Assembly (NCBI RefSeq): GCF_913777145.1
Contig: NZ_CAJYPS010000012.1
Coordinates: forward strand, 31,738 to 95,737
Direction: 5' to 3'
DNA from: an uncultured Roseateles sp.
Lineage (GTDB): Bacteria; Pseudomonadota; Gammaproteobacteria; Burkholderiales; Burkholderiaceae_C
Length of the DNA: 64,000 nucleotides
Shown here: piece after piece, positions 19,191-27,990 of the stretch
Layout: every line of letters starts with the position of its first letter
Position numbering within the stretch: the stretch's first letter is position 1
The notes under the pieces: generated by a model
The model's input: the letters and a program-made list of their open reading frames with translations, nothing else
The model's database searches: none
What the model was told of the DNA's origin: nothing
Position numbers and translations under genes: made by a program

Positions 19191-20981
19191 TCACTCCCCG
19201 CGGACCACGCCCTCGCGGCGCGGGTCCGCGCCCCCGACCCAGCCGCCCGGCACGCGCATCAGCACCTGCAGACCGCTGGTGAGATCGGTCTCCACCACGC
19301 GATGACCGCGCGCACGCAGCGCCGCCAGCCCGTCAGCATCCAGCGTGCCGGGCTCCAGCAGCAGGCTGCCGCTGTTGAATTCGCCGAAGTTGGGCAGGTC
19401 CACCGCCTGCTGCGCGCTCAGGCCCCAGGCCAGCGTGCCGGTCAGCAGCTTGGCGACGTAATGGATGATGACCGCACCGCCCGGCGAGCCGCCGACCATC
19501 AGCAGGCGGCCCTGGCGGTCGAACACCAGCGTGGGTGCCATGCTGGAGCGCGGGCGCTTGCCGGGCTCCACGCGGTTGGCCACCGGGCGGCCGTCGGCAC
19601 CGACCGGCGTGAATGAGAAGTCGGTCAGCTGGTTGTTCAGGAAGAAGCCGCCGGCCAGGCCAGTGCCGCCATCGCTCATCACGCGGCTGCCGAAGGCGGA
19701 CTCCACGCTGGTGGTCATGGATACCGCATGGCCCTGGGCGTCGACCACGCTGACCTGGCTGGTGCCGTGCTCGACCTGCTCGGGCTGGGCCGCATAGGCC
19801 TGCTTCACGCCGCCCGGTCGCCCGGCGCTGGCGCTGGCCATCGCGCGCTCGCCGATCAGGCGGCCACGCTCGCGCAGGTAGTCGGGCGCCAGCAGGTTGT
19901 GCCAGTCTCCACCGGGCGCGCTGACGAAGGCCGGGTCGGCGACGTATTCGGCCCGGTCCGCAAAGGCCAGCTTGGCGGCCTCGGCGTACGCATGCAGCCA
20001 GTCGGCCCCCAGACCGTGCGCCGCGCGGGCGGCCGGCTGGGTGTCCAGCAGGCCCAGGATCTGCATCACGGTGAGCTGGCCCGAGCTGGGCGGACCGAAA
20101 CCGCAAACGCGCCAGTCACGCCAGTCGCTGCACAGCGGCGGGCGCTGCAGCGCGCGGTAGCCGGCGAGATCGGCCCGCGTGAGCTGGCCCGGGCGGGCCT
20201 GGGCCTGCACGCGGCGCACGATGTCCTCGGCCACGGCGCCCTCGTAGAAGGCCTTGACGCCGTCGCGCGCGACCGCGCGCAGCACCGCCGCATAGGCCGG
20301 GTTCTTCAGCACCGTGCCCACCGGCTTGGGTGCGCCGTCCGCGTCGAAGAAGTAGCTCGCGGCCTGGGGGTCGCGGCGCAGCGCGGCCTCGGCGGCGAAC
20401 AGGTCGTGCAGGCGCGGGCTGATCGCAAAGCCCTGGGTCGCCAGCCGGATGGCCGGCTCAAAGAGGCGTGCCCAAGGCAGGCGACCGTGGGCCTGGTGGC
20501 CGGCCGCCAGCATGGCCAGCACACCGGGCGTGCCGGTGGACAGGCCGCTCATCACCGCGTCCCGGAAGGGCAGCGGCCGGCCGTCGGGCTGCAGGAACAG
20601 CTCGGGCGTGGCCGCGGCGGGCGCGGTCTCGCGGCCATCCCAGGCCTGCACCTGGCGGCCATCCCAGTGCAGCAGGAAGGCGCCGCCCGCGATGCCGCTG
20701 GACTGCGGCTCCACCAGGCCCAGCACTGCCTGCACCGCCACCACCGCATCGAAGGCCGAGCCGCCGGCCTTGAGGATCTCGACGCCGGCATCCACCGCCA
20801 GCGGGTTGGCGGCCGAGACCGCAAAGCGCCGGGCCGGCGCCTGCAGCTGGTCCTGCTTGGCCGCGCGCCGGGTGGCGGCCTCGGGCTGGTCCAGCGCCGC
20901 GGCCGGGCCCGACAGCGCCAGGCCCAGCAGCGCCACGCTCAGGGAGACGGCGGTCGGCCGCCGGGTAAGGAGTGCTCGCAT
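19191..20981 (-). CDS. ggt: Gamma-glutamyltransferase
   Basis: A 596-residue periplasmic Ntn-hydrolase that cleaves or transfers the gamma-glutamyl group of glutathione. It has a signal peptide (about 1-29, ending GPAAALD). The precursor is cut before the nucleophile Thr in EHGTSQVSVVD (about residue 405), giving large and small subunits. Other family stretches: SGIAGGAFLLHWDG, the MTTSVESAFGS segment, and MVGGSPGGAVIIHYVAK. The sequence around the nucleophile is T-S-Q where E. coli has T-T-H, common among distant relatives. It is a single gene with no obvious operon partner. Confidence 0.93.
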   Translation of the reverse strand: MRALLTRRPTAVSLSVALLGLALSGPAAALDQPEAATRRAAKQDQLQAPARRFAVSAANPLAVDAGVEILKAGGSAFDAVVAVQAVLGLVEPQSSGIAGGAFLLHWDGRQVQAWDGRETAPAAATPELFLQPDGRPLPFRDAVMSGLSTGTPGVLAMLAAGHQAHGRLPWARLFEPAIRLATQGFAISPRLHDLFAAEAALRRDPQAASYFFDADGAPKPVGTVLKNPAYAAVLRAVARDGVKAFYEGAVAEDIVRRVQAQARPGQLTRADLAGYRALQRPPLCSDWRDWRVCGFGPPSSGQLTVMQILGLLDTQPAARAAHGLGADWLHAYAEAAKLAFADRAEYVADPAFVSAPGGDWHNLLAPDYLRERGRLIGERAMASASAGRPGGVKQAYAAQPEQVEHGTSQVSVVDAQGHAVSMTTSVESAFGSRVMSDGGTGLAGGFFLNNQLTDFSFTPVGADGRPVANRVEPGKRPRSSMAPTLVFDRQGRLLMVGGSPGGAVIIHYVAKLLTGTLAWGLSAQQAVDLPNFGEFNSGSLLLEPGTLDADGLAALRARGHRVVETDLTSGLQVLMRVPGGWVGGADPRREGVVRGE

Positions 20982-21013
20982 GGCCGCATCTTAGGCAGAG
21001 CCGGTCGGCCCAG

Positions 21014-21037
21014 AAAAAAGCCCCGCCTGAGCGGGGC
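21014..21037 (-). terminator. Rho-independent terminator of scoAB
   Basis: On the minus strand: GCCCCGC, a four-base loop (TCAG), GCGGGGC, then TTTTTT. It sits about 45 bases after the scoB stop. It is a textbook terminator and marks the end of the scoAB transcript. Confidence 0.9.
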
Positions 21038-21082
21038 CAGGAGCGGGGCCAGGTCTTGCGGGCCATGACGGCCGGACCGGGC

Positions 21083-21721
21083 TCAGAGCAGCGGCACGCC
21101 GGTCTTGCTCTGCGCGAACTCGCGCGTCACGCCCTCGGCCAGCTCGGCGACGCGCAAGCCCTCAGGGGTCACGTCGAACACGCCCAGGTCGGTGATGATG
21201 CGGTCCACCACGCCCACGCCGGTCAGCGGCAGCGTGCAGCTGGGGATGATCTTGAGGTCCTCGGTGCCATCCTTCTTGCGGGCCACGTGTTCCATCAGCA
21301 CGATGACGCGCTTCACGCCGGCGACCAGGTCCATCGCGCCGCCCATGCCCTTGACCATCTTGCCCGGGATCATCCAGTTGGCCAGGTCGCCCTTCTCGCT
21401 GACCTGCATCGCGCCCAGGATGGACAGGTTGATCTTGCCGGCGCGGATCATCGCGAAGCTGTCGTGGCTGCCGAAGATGCTGGAGCCGGGAATGGTGGTG
21501 ACGGTCTGCTTGCCGGCATTGATGAGGTCGGCGTCGACCTCGTCCTCGGTCGGGAAGGGGCCTATGCCCAGCATGCCGTTCTCGCTCTGCAGCCAGACTT
21601 CCTTGTCCGCCGGCACATGGTTGGCCACCAGCGTGGGAATGCCGATGCCGAGGTTCACGTAGAAGCCGTCTTCCAGCTCCTGGGCCGCGCGCGCGGCCAT
21701 CTGATCTTGGGTCCAGGGCAT
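21083..21721 (-). CDS. scoB: 3-oxoacid CoA-transferase subunit B
   Basis: A 212-residue beta subunit of succinyl-CoA:3-ketoacid CoA-transferase, which activates acetoacetate by moving CoA from succinyl-CoA. The catalytic Glu is E47 in SENGMLG, preceded by [23 protein letters not shown] and the C-terminal FDVTPEGL are also typical. It starts one base after the scoA stop, forming an obligate pair. Confidence 0.95.
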   Translation of the reverse strand: MPWTQDQMAARAAQELEDGFYVNLGIGIPTLVANHVPADKEVWLQSENGMLGIGPFPTEDEVDADLINAGKQTVTTIPGSSIFGSHDSFAMIRAGKINLSILGAMQVSEKGDLANWMIPGKMVKGMGGAMDLVAGVKRVIVLMEHVARKKDGTEDLKIIPSCTLPLTGVGVVDRIITDLGVFDVTPEGLRVAELAEGVTREFAQSKTGVPLL

Positions 21722-21722
21722 G

Positions 21723-22430
21723 TCAGGCCTCCTTCTTCGGGGAGAGGGTCATCTTCTCGATGCGCTTCTCGGGATTCGCGTTCACGACGATGCGGTGCAC
21801 ATAGATGCCCGGCAGGTGGACCGCGTCCGGGTCGATCTCGCCGTTCTCCACCAGGTGCTCCACCTCGACGATGGTCAGCTTGCCGGCCATGGCCGCGGCG
21901 GGGTTGAAGTTGCGCGCGGTGCGGCGGAACACCAGGTTGCCGCTCTTGTCGGCCTTGTAGGCCTTGACCAGCGCCACGTCCGGCACCAGCGCCTTCTCTA
22001 GGATGTAGGTCTGGCCGTCGAACTCGCGGCTTTCCTTGCCCTCGGCAATCATCGTGCCCACACCGGTGCGCACGTAGAAGGCCGGGATGCCGGCGCCACC
22101 GGCGCGCATCTTTTCGGCCAGCGTGCCCTGGGGCGTGAATTCCAGCTCCAGCTCACCGGCCAGGTACTGGCGCTCGAACTCCTTGTTCTCGCCCACGTAG
22201 CTGGAGATCATCTTCTTGATCTGACGCGTGATCAGCAGCTGGCCCAGGCCGAAGCCGTCCACGCCGGCGTTGTTGGAGATCACGGTGAGGTCCTTGACGC
22301 CGCTGTCGCGCAGCGCCGCGATCAGCGCCTCCGGGATGCCGCTGAGGCCGAAGCCGCCCACGGCCAGCATCTGACCGTCCGCCACCACACCGCGCAGCGC
22401 TTCCGCTGCGCTGGGGTACACCTTGTTCAT
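21723..22430 (-). CDS. scoA: 3-oxoacid CoA-transferase subunit A
   Basis: A 235-residue alpha subunit of the same CoA-transferase. The glycine-rich CoA-binding segment [13 protein letters not shown] lies at about residues 26-38, followed by [15 protein letters not shown] and FYVRTGVGT. Alpha and beta subunits form the active heterotetramer for ketone-body or poly-hydroxybutyrate breakdown products. It is divergent from the PAS-LuxR regulator 81 bases away, which is the likely controller. Confidence 0.95.
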   Translation of the reverse strand: MNKVYPSAAEALRGVVADGQMLAVGGFGLSGIPEALIAALRDSGVKDLTVISNNAGVDGFGLGQLLITRQIKKMISSYVGENKEFERQYLAGELELEFTPQGTLAEKMRAGGAGIPAFYVRTGVGTMIAEGKESREFDGQTYILEKALVPDVALVKAYKADKSGNLVFRRTARNFNPAAAMAGKLTIVEVEHLVENGEIDPDAVHLPGIYVHRIVVNANPEKRIEKMTLSPKKEA

Positions 22431-22493
22431 GCGATCGTCTCCTCGCGGATTGAAATGGCCGCAAGGGTACTATCGCGCCCCGCCCGCCGTCGA

Positions 22494-22511
22494 TTACGCA
22501 AATTCGCCTAA
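22494..22511. promoter_or_regulatory. Imperfect palindrome in the scoA / PAS-LuxR divergent promoter
   Basis: TTACGCAAATTCGCCTAA reads nearly the same on both strands (14 of 18 positions, AATT centre). It directly abuts the regulator's GTG start codon at 22512. It is a candidate binding site of the LuxR-type regulator, controlling both itself and scoAB. Confidence 0.5.
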
Positions 22512-23066
22512 GTGGACCCCGTCATCCCGGACTATCGCAGCGCCTTCCAGCAGGCCCCCATCGGCCTGGTGCTGTCCGCCCAGCGCCAGATCGTCGACTG
22601 CAACGAACGCGTGCTGCAGATCTTCGGCGCGCGGCGCGAGCAGTTGCTGGGCCAGAGCTTTGCGGTGATGTACCCCAGTGCCGCCGAGTTCGAGCGCACC
22701 GGCGAACGCATCGTCGCCAGCCTGGCGGCCGACGGCCACTATGCGGATGACCGCGTGATGCGCCGGCTGGGCGATGGCGGGCTGTTCTGGTGCCATGTCA
22801 GCGGCCGCGCGCTGGACCCGGCCGACCCCCATGCCCGCGGCATCTGGAGCTTCGAGGACCTGTCGGCCCGCCGCCAGATCGCCACCCACCTGACGCCGCG
22901 CGAGCGCGAGATCGCCGCGCTGCTGGCCGAGGGCCGCACCAGCAAGCTGATAGGCCGGCACCTGGGCCTGAGCCCGCGCACGGTGGACGTCTACCGCGCC
23001 CGGCTGATGAAGAAATACCAGGCGTCCAGCACGCCCGAACTCATACACAAGCTGTTGAGCGCATGA
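22512..23066 (+). CDS. PAS-domain LuxR-type transcriptional regulator
   Basis: A 184-residue one-component regulator. Residues about 8-115 form a PAS sensor domain (APIGLVLSAQRQIVDCNERVL at the start; split here, the family core is IVDCN). Residues about 125-170 form a GerE/LuxR helix-turn-helix (LTPREREIAALLAEGRTSKL, then SPRTVDVYRARLMKKY). The start codon is GTG. No receiver domain is present, so the signal is likely a ligand or redox cue in the PAS pocket. Divergent position suggests control of scoAB. The stop overlaps the next gene by four bases. Confidence 0.9.
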   Translation: MDPVIPDYRSAFQQAPIGLVLSAQRQIVDCNERVLQIFGARREQLLGQSFAVMYPSAAEFERTGERIVASLAADGHYADDRVMRRLGDGGLFWCHVSGRALDPADPHARGIWSFEDLSARRQIATHLTPREREIAALLAEGRTSKLIGRHLGLSPRTVDVYRARLMKKYQASSTPELIHKLLSA

Positions 23067-24097
23067 GCGACACCGAACACGCCGCCACCGCGGGCCACGC
23101 CCCGCCCTCGCCCTACTGCCTGAACTGCCACTACACGCTGCCGGCTGCCCGGCCGCGCTACTGCGGGCACTGCGGCCAGGAGACCGACCTGCACCCGCCC
23201 TCGGTGCGGGAGATGCTGACCGAGTACGTGGGCCATTACGTGGCCTTCGACGGGCCGCTGTGGCGCACGCTGTGGGCGCTGGTGATGCTGCCCGGCCACC
23301 TGACGCTGGCCTATTTCCATGGCCGGCGCCGGCGCTATGTGCTGCCGCTGCGGGTCTACCTGAGCGCGAGCTTTCTGTTCTTCGTGGGCTCCCACCTGCT
23401 CAGCGGCCACCCGCCCAAGGAGCAGGACGAGCCGGTGTCGCTGGTGCAGCGCGACGATGGTCACGGGCAGCCGATACGCGCCGCGCGCCCGGATGCCCGC
23501 GCGTCGGCGGCCGAGGCGCTGGCGCAGGCCGAGCGCGAGGCCCAGGCTCAGGGCGTCAAGCTGCCCGGGGCCGTGCTGAAGGCGGCCGCCGGTGCCGCCT
23601 CCGGGGCTGCATCAGCGCCTCCCCCGGAGGGTCTGTCCACCGACTGCGACCTGGACCACGTGAACGACCACTGCTCCGGCGCCGAGCGCTGGCTGGCCCG
23701 GGTGATAGAGAAGGCTCAGTCCATGAACCGGGCGCAGTGGGAGGCCAAGCTGTGGGCGGTCGCGCCCTACGGCATGCTGGCGATCCAGCCTTTCTTCGCG
23801 ACCCTGCTGCTGCTGATGTTTGCGGGCAGCGGCCGTCGCTATGCGGAGCACTTCGTGTTCTCGCTGCACAGCCACAGCCTGTGGTTCCTGGCACTGCTGG
23901 CGGCGAACGCGGGACTGCCCAACGGCCTGTTGACGCTAGGGGTGTTCTGGCACGGCACGCTGGCGCTGCGCCGGGTCTACGGGCTGAGCCGAGCCGGCGC
24001 CATCTGGCGCGGCCTGCTGCTGAGCGTCGGCTACTTCGTGCTGCTGATACTGGCGCTGCTGATCGGCCTGCTGGGCATCGCGATGATGGCGCACTGA
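23063..24097 (+). CDS. DUF3667-type membrane protein with zinc ribbon
   Basis: A 344-residue protein beginning with a zinc-ribbon of two CxxC pairs (CLNC at about 20 and CGHC at about 36) and then several membrane helices (about 65-85, 95-115, 240-260, 270-290, 315-340). Between them is an Ala/Glu-rich cytoplasmic or periplasmic loop with CDLDHVNDHC. This layout matches DUF3667, of unknown function. Its start overlaps the PAS-LuxR stop (ATGA), so the two are co-transcribed, but a functional link to CoA-transferase is not evident. Confidence 0.82.
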   Translation: MSDTEHAATAGHAPPSPYCLNCHYTLPAARPRYCGHCGQETDLHPPSVREMLTEYVGHYVAFDGPLWRTLWALVMLPGHLTLAYFHGRRRRYVLPLRVYLSASFLFFVGSHLLSGHPPKEQDEPVSLVQRDDGHGQPIRAARPDARASAAEALAQAEREAQAQGVKLPGAVLKAAAGAASGAASAPPPEGLSTDCDLDHVNDHCSGAERWLARVIEKAQSMNRAQWEAKLWAVAPYGMLAIQPFFATLLLLMFAGSGRRYAEHFVFSLHSHSLWFLALLAANAGLPNGLLTLGVFWHGTLALRRVYGLSRAGAIWRGLLLSVGYFVLLILALLIGLLGIAMMAH

Positions 24098-24113
24098 GGC
24101 GCCACCCGGCGTG

Positions 24114-24971
24114 TCAGTTGAACACGCCCTGGCGCAGCCACTTGGTCGCCACCCATTTCTCGCCGGCCAGCACCGGCGCCCCACCGTGCAGGGTCTGCGT
24201 GGCCGGGTGCGGCCGGTCGTAGCTGAAGAACACCGCATGGCCCTTGACCGGCGCGACCTCCAGGCCGATGTCCGGGAAGGTGGTGGCACCGCCCGCCTCG
24301 GGCGTGTTCAGGTAGATCACCAGCGTGCCCACGCGCTGGCCGCCGCGCTTGAGTATGGACGGCGTGCTGGCATGGCCGGGATCGAAGTAGTCGTAGTGCG
24401 GCTGGTACTCGGCGCCGGGCCGGTAGCGCAGCACCTGCAGGCCCTCGCCATGGTCCAGCGGCCAGCGCAGCAGCGTCGCGATGCGGGTCTCGACCCGGCG
24501 TATCAGCTCGCTTTCGCCGCGCTCGAAGAACATGCCGTCGCTGGTGCGGGCCGAGTTCACCTCGCTGCCATCGGCATTGGTGGCCACGGTCTCGGAGCGC
24601 GCCAGCCGCTTGGCCGCCTGCGCGACGATGCCATCGCACTCCTCGACCGACAGCAGGTCCGCAAACACCACCACACGCGGCTGGCGCAGCGCCATCGCGA
24701 CCTTGACCTGGCGGTCGCCCGCGTCCAGCACCGGGCGACTGCCGGCCAGGTCGGGCTCGGGCAGGCCGGCGCTCATCGCCGCAACCGTACCGGCGCCACC
24801 CACCGCTGGCGCGGCCACCGGCCCCAGCACGCGGGCCAGCGCCTGGCGGGCGATGGTCTCGTCCCAGCCACTGCCCCGCATGGCCGCCAGGATGGCGTCG
24901 GCCGGATGGCCGACCCGCGACTGCTCGGCAATCCAGTCGCAGAGTTCGGGGGTCACGATTTGCTGGCTCAT
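24114..24971 (-). CDS. 2OG-Fe(II) oxygenase, prolyl 4-hydroxylase family
   Basis: A 285-residue protein with the P4H alpha-subunit catalytic fold. The iron ligands are H and D in QPHYDYFDP (about residue 190) and the distal H in TLHGGAPV; K in GEKWVATKW is the likely 2-oxoglutarate contact. The N-terminal 50 residues form a small helical region (GHPADAILAAMRGSGWDETIA; 19 residues) reminiscent of UBA-like or tetrapeptide folds, separated by an Ala/Gly/Pro linker. Bacterial members hydroxylate prolines, for example in EF-Tu of Pseudomonas; the target here is unknown. The start overlaps the yaaA stop by four bases. Confidence 0.9.
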   Translation of the reverse strand: MSQQIVTPELCDWIAEQSRVGHPADAILAAMRGSGWDETIARQALARVLGPVAAPAVGGAGTVAAMSAGLPEPDLAGSRPVLDAGDRQVKVAMALRQPRVVVFADLLSVEECDGIVAQAAKRLARSETVATNADGSEVNSARTSDGMFFERGESELIRRVETRIATLLRWPLDHGEGLQVLRYRPGAEYQPHYDYFDPGHASTPSILKRGGQRVGTLVIYLNTPEAGGATTFPDIGLEVAPVKGHAVFFSYDRPHPATQTLHGGAPVLAGEKWVATKWLRQGVFN

Positions 24972-25747
24972 GCTTGGCGGCGGAACAGCAGGCGTTCCGC
25001 GGTGGAAGCCTCGGGCGCGAGGCGGTAGCCGTCGAGGTCGAAGGCCTTGAGGCCCTCGGGCGTCTCGATGCGGTGCTGGATCGCATAGCGCGCCATCAGG
25101 CCGCGCGCACGCTTGGCGAAGAAGCTGATGATCTTGAACTGGCCGTTCTTCCAGTCCTCGAACTGGCACTCCACCACACGCGCCTGCAGCGTCTTGCGGT
25201 CCACGGAGCGGAAGTATTCCTGCGACGCCAGGTTCACGATGACCGGCGCCTTCTCGGCCTTGACCAGCCGGTTCAGGTGCTCGACCAGGCGGTCGCCCCA
25301 GAAGTCATACAGATTGGCGCCGGCCGGGTTCTTCAGCCGCGTGCCCATCTCCAGGCGGTAGGGCTGCATGCGGTCCAGCGGGCGCAGCAGGCCGTAGAGG
25401 CCGGACAGCATGCGCACATGCTGTTGCGCCCAGGCGAGCTCATCGGCGGACAGGCTCTTGGCGTCCAGCCCGTCGTAGACATCGCCATTGAAGGCCAGCA
25501 TCGCCGGCTTGCTGTTCTCGGGCGTGAAGCGCGGCTGCCAGGCCGCGTAACGGTCCACATTGAGCTGAGCCAGCGGCTCGGACAGGTCCATCAGCGCGCG
25601 GATGTCGGCCACGCTCTTGGTGCGCAGCAGCTCGATCAACGCCTGGCTGTCACCGAGGAATTGCGGGTCGGTCAGGGCCGGCGCCAGGGCCGGCGGCGTG
25701 GGCGTGTCGTAATCGAGCGACTTGGCGGGCGAGAGCAGAAACAGCAT
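24968..25747 (-). CDS. yaaA: Peroxide stress protein YaaA
   Basis: A 259-residue YaaA/DUF328 protein. It opens with the typical FLLSPAKSLDY and carries FNGDVYDGLDA, LSGLYGLLRPLD, MQPYRLEMGTRL and IISFFAKRARGLMARY. In E. coli YaaA lowers free iron and protects DNA and proteins from peroxide damage; the family binds DNA. It is translationally coupled to the downstream Fe(II)-dependent oxygenase, which fits a shared theme of iron handling (inference). Confidence 0.95.
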   Translation of the reverse strand: MLFLLSPAKSLDYDTPTPPALAPALTDPQFLGDSQALIELLRTKSVADIRALMDLSEPLAQLNVDRYAAWQPRFTPENSKPAMLAFNGDVYDGLDAKSLSADELAWAQQHVRMLSGLYGLLRPLDRMQPYRLEMGTRLKNPAGANLYDFWGDRLVEHLNRLVKAEKAPVIVNLASQEYFRSVDRKTLQARVVECQFEDWKNGQFKIISFFAKRARGLMARYAIQHRIETPEGLKAFDLDGYRLAPEASTAERLLFRRQA

Positions 25748-25792
25748 GGCCGGATTTTCGCCCAGCCCCGCCGCGCTCGCGGCCGCCGCGGC

Positions 25793-27142
25793 TTACTTGG
25801 TCAGCAGCGAATTGACCGCGCTGAGGTCCTCGGGGCGCAGCTGGCCCGAGGCCTGGCGCAGCTTGAGGCTGTTCACGACCACGTCGTAGCGGGCCTTGGC
25901 CAGGTCGCGCTGCGTGGTGTAGAGCTGGGTCTGGGCGTTCAGCACGTCCAGGTTCACGCGCACGCCCACCTTGTAGCCCAGCTGCGTGGCTTCCAGCGCC
26001 AGCTTGGTCGAGGCCTCGGCGGCCTCGTAGGCGCCGACCTGGGCACGCAGCGACTGCACGCCGAAGAAGGCCTGGCGGGTGGCCTCGGTGACGCTGCGAC
26101 GCGCGAAGTCCAGGTCGTTGCGGGCCTTTTCCTCCAGCACCAGGGTCTCGCGGATGCGGCCCTGGGTGGCGCCGCCGGTGTAGAGCGGATAGGTCAGCGT
26201 CAGGCCCAGGCTGGCGGTCTTGGCCGTGCCCACGCCCGAGGACGCGGCGGCCGCGCCGCTGAGGTTGTTGTGCAGGTTCTGCGCACCCAGCGAGGCGCTG
26301 GCGTCCAGCGAGGGCTTCTCGGCCGCGCGGGCAATCTGGGTATCCAGCTGCGCCGATTCCAGACCCAGGCGGGCCTTGCGTATGCCGGGGTGCTGCTGCT
26401 CGGCGGTGGCCACCCAGGTGTCGATGTTGTCGCTGGGCAGCGCGGGCAGCGCCACCGGCACGGCCAGGCCCTTGGGCTGCACGCCCACGCGGCCGACCAG
26501 CTGATCCAGCGTCACGCGCTTGACGCGCAGGTCGTTGTCCGCGGCCAGCTCCTGGGCCACGGCCAGGTCGTACTTGGCCTGGGCTTCGCGGGTGTCGGTG
26601 ATGGTGGCGGTGCCGACCTCGAAATTGCGCTTGGCCGAGGCCAGCTGCTCCGCGATCGCCTTCTTGTTGGCCTGCGTGGTGGACAGCGTGTCCTGCGCGT
26701 TCAGCACATTGAAGTAGGCGGTGGCCAGACGCACGATCAGGTCCTGCTCGGCAGCGTCCAGGTCGGCCTGGGCCGCGTCGTAGCCGCGCTGCGACTTGTC
26801 CAGCGTGGGCCGGTTGGCCGCGTTGTAGACCGAGTAGCTGCCCTGCAGCCCCGCCTGCACCGTGCGGTTGGTCACCGTGGGGCCGGCGCCCGGCGCGTCG
26901 TTGCGGGTGCCGGTGGCCGAGGCCTGCAGGCCCAGCGTCGGACGGAACAGCGCCTCGGCCTGCGCCACGCGGGCTGCCGCCGCCTCGGCCGTGGCACGGG
27001 CCGCGAGGTAGGTCGCGTCATAGCCGCGGGCCGCGTCGTACAGCTCCTGCAGGCTCTGGGCCTGGGCAGCACCGGCCAGCAGCAGGCCGGCAGCCAGGGC
27101 CAGGGGTTGCAGGAACAGGCGGGAAGCAGGGACAAAGCGCAT
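25793..27142 (-). CDS. TolC-family outer-membrane efflux protein
   Basis: A 449-residue outer-membrane channel subunit with a signal peptide (about 1-28, ending AAQAQS) and two repeated outer-membrane efflux domains rich in long Ala/Leu/Gln helices. Typical landmarks are LQELYDAARGYD at the N-terminus, GVNLDVLNAQTQLYTTQRDLA (family core VNLDVLNAQ) and LRQASGQL near the end. TolC trimers serve type I secretion and tripartite pumps. No membrane-fusion protein or pump is adjacent. It lies in the same direction as the PIMT-like and TetR genes (145-base gap), a common arrangement in Burkholderiales. Confidence 0.93.
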   Translation of the reverse strand: MRFVPASRLFLQPLALAAGLLLAGAAQAQSLQELYDAARGYDATYLAARATAEAAAARVAQAEALFRPTLGLQASATGTRNDAPGAGPTVTNRTVQAGLQGSYSVYNAANRPTLDKSQRGYDAAQADLDAAEQDLIVRLATAYFNVLNAQDTLSTTQANKKAIAEQLASAKRNFEVGTATITDTREAQAKYDLAVAQELAADNDLRVKRVTLDQLVGRVGVQPKGLAVPVALPALPSDNIDTWVATAEQQHPGIRKARLGLESAQLDTQIARAAEKPSLDASASLGAQNLHNNLSGAAAASSGVGTAKTASLGLTLTYPLYTGGATQGRIRETLVLEEKARNDLDFARRSVTEATRQAFFGVQSLRAQVGAYEAAEASTKLALEATQLGYKVGVRVNLDVLNAQTQLYTTQRDLAKARYDVVVNSLKLRQASGQLRPEDLSAVNSLLTK

Positions 27143-27287
27143 GGGTTTCCTTGGCGGGAGCCGTGATTGATTCAGCGGCCGCGGTTATAGAGGCAAAGCA
27201 CGCGCATGACCTAAGCCATGCGACGACCTGCGCCTGGAGCCGCCGCAAGCCGCCATTTCGGGCGACAGGCTGCGGCCCGGCACGGGC

Positions 27288-27941
27288 TCAGAAGCTGAAC
27301 GCCCCATGCTCCGCGAAGCCCGGCAGGCGGCCGGCGACCGTGTCGAACAGCTCGCGGGTCTGCCAGGCATCGGCGGCGGTGCGGGTCACCAGCACCGCGC
27401 GCATCACCGGCAGGTCGCCGACGATGGCGGCCAGGCGACCGCCGACCTTGAGCTGGGCCAGCAGCGCCTGCGGCACCTCGGCGACCGAGCCGCTCAGCAG
27501 GATGGCGTCGAAGGGCTCCTCGGCCGCCAGGCCGGCCGAGCCGTCCTGGTTCTGCACGGTGACGTTGAGCACGCCGGCGCGCTTGAGGTTGGCGCTGGCC
27601 TGCGCGGCCAGATCGGCATCGGCCTCCAGCGCGATCACGCGCTGGGCCTTGTGACCCAGCAGCGCGGCCAGGTGACCGGTGGCGGCGCCTATCTCCAGCA
27701 CCTTCTCGTGGCGCTGGACCTTCAGCTCCTGCAGCAGCCGGGCCTCGACCTTGGGCGCCAGCATGCGGCGGGTCGCCGTCAGCGGCAATTCCACATCGAC
27801 GAAGGCCTGCGCACGCAGCGCGGCCGGCACGAAGTCCTCGCGGTGCACCACCCGCAGCAACTCCAGCACGCTGAGGTCCAGCACATCCCAGGGGCGGATC
27901 TGCTGTTCGATCATGTTGAAGCGGGCCTGTTCGACATTCAT
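27288..27941 (-). CDS. Protein-L-isoaspartate O-methyltransferase family protein
   Basis: A 217-residue class I SAM-dependent methyltransferase. SAM motif I is VLEIGAATGH at residues 81-90, preceded by the PIMT-type N-terminus (MIEQQIRPWDVLD and HREDFVP). The region that carries substrate-binding residues in true PIMTs reads TATRRMLAPKVEARLLQ, which differs from the usual 'gqtis.P..vA', so isoaspartyl repair activity is uncertain. The start at 27941 has a GGAGAA Shine-Dalgarno sequence; the frame continues to 28010 without one. It lies between the TetR regulator and tolC and is probably co-transcribed with the former. Confidence 0.85.
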   Translation of the reverse strand: MNVEQARFNMIEQQIRPWDVLDLSVLELLRVVHREDFVPAALRAQAFVDVELPLTATRRMLAPKVEARLLQELKVQRHEKVLEIGAATGHLAALLGHKAQRVIALEADADLAAQASANLKRAGVLNVTVQNQDGSAGLAAEEPFDAILLSGSVAEVPQALLAQLKVGGRLAAIVGDLPVMRAVLVTRTAADAWQTRELFDTVAGRLPGFAEHGAFSF

Positions 27942-27990
27942 TCTTGGTTCTCCAAATCGGTCGTGCATCGACGCTTGAGCGGCCGAAATT

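Noticed and set aside
24974..27166. A 730-codon open frame on the plus strand
   Set aside because: It is antisense to yaaA and the tolC-family gene, low complexity.
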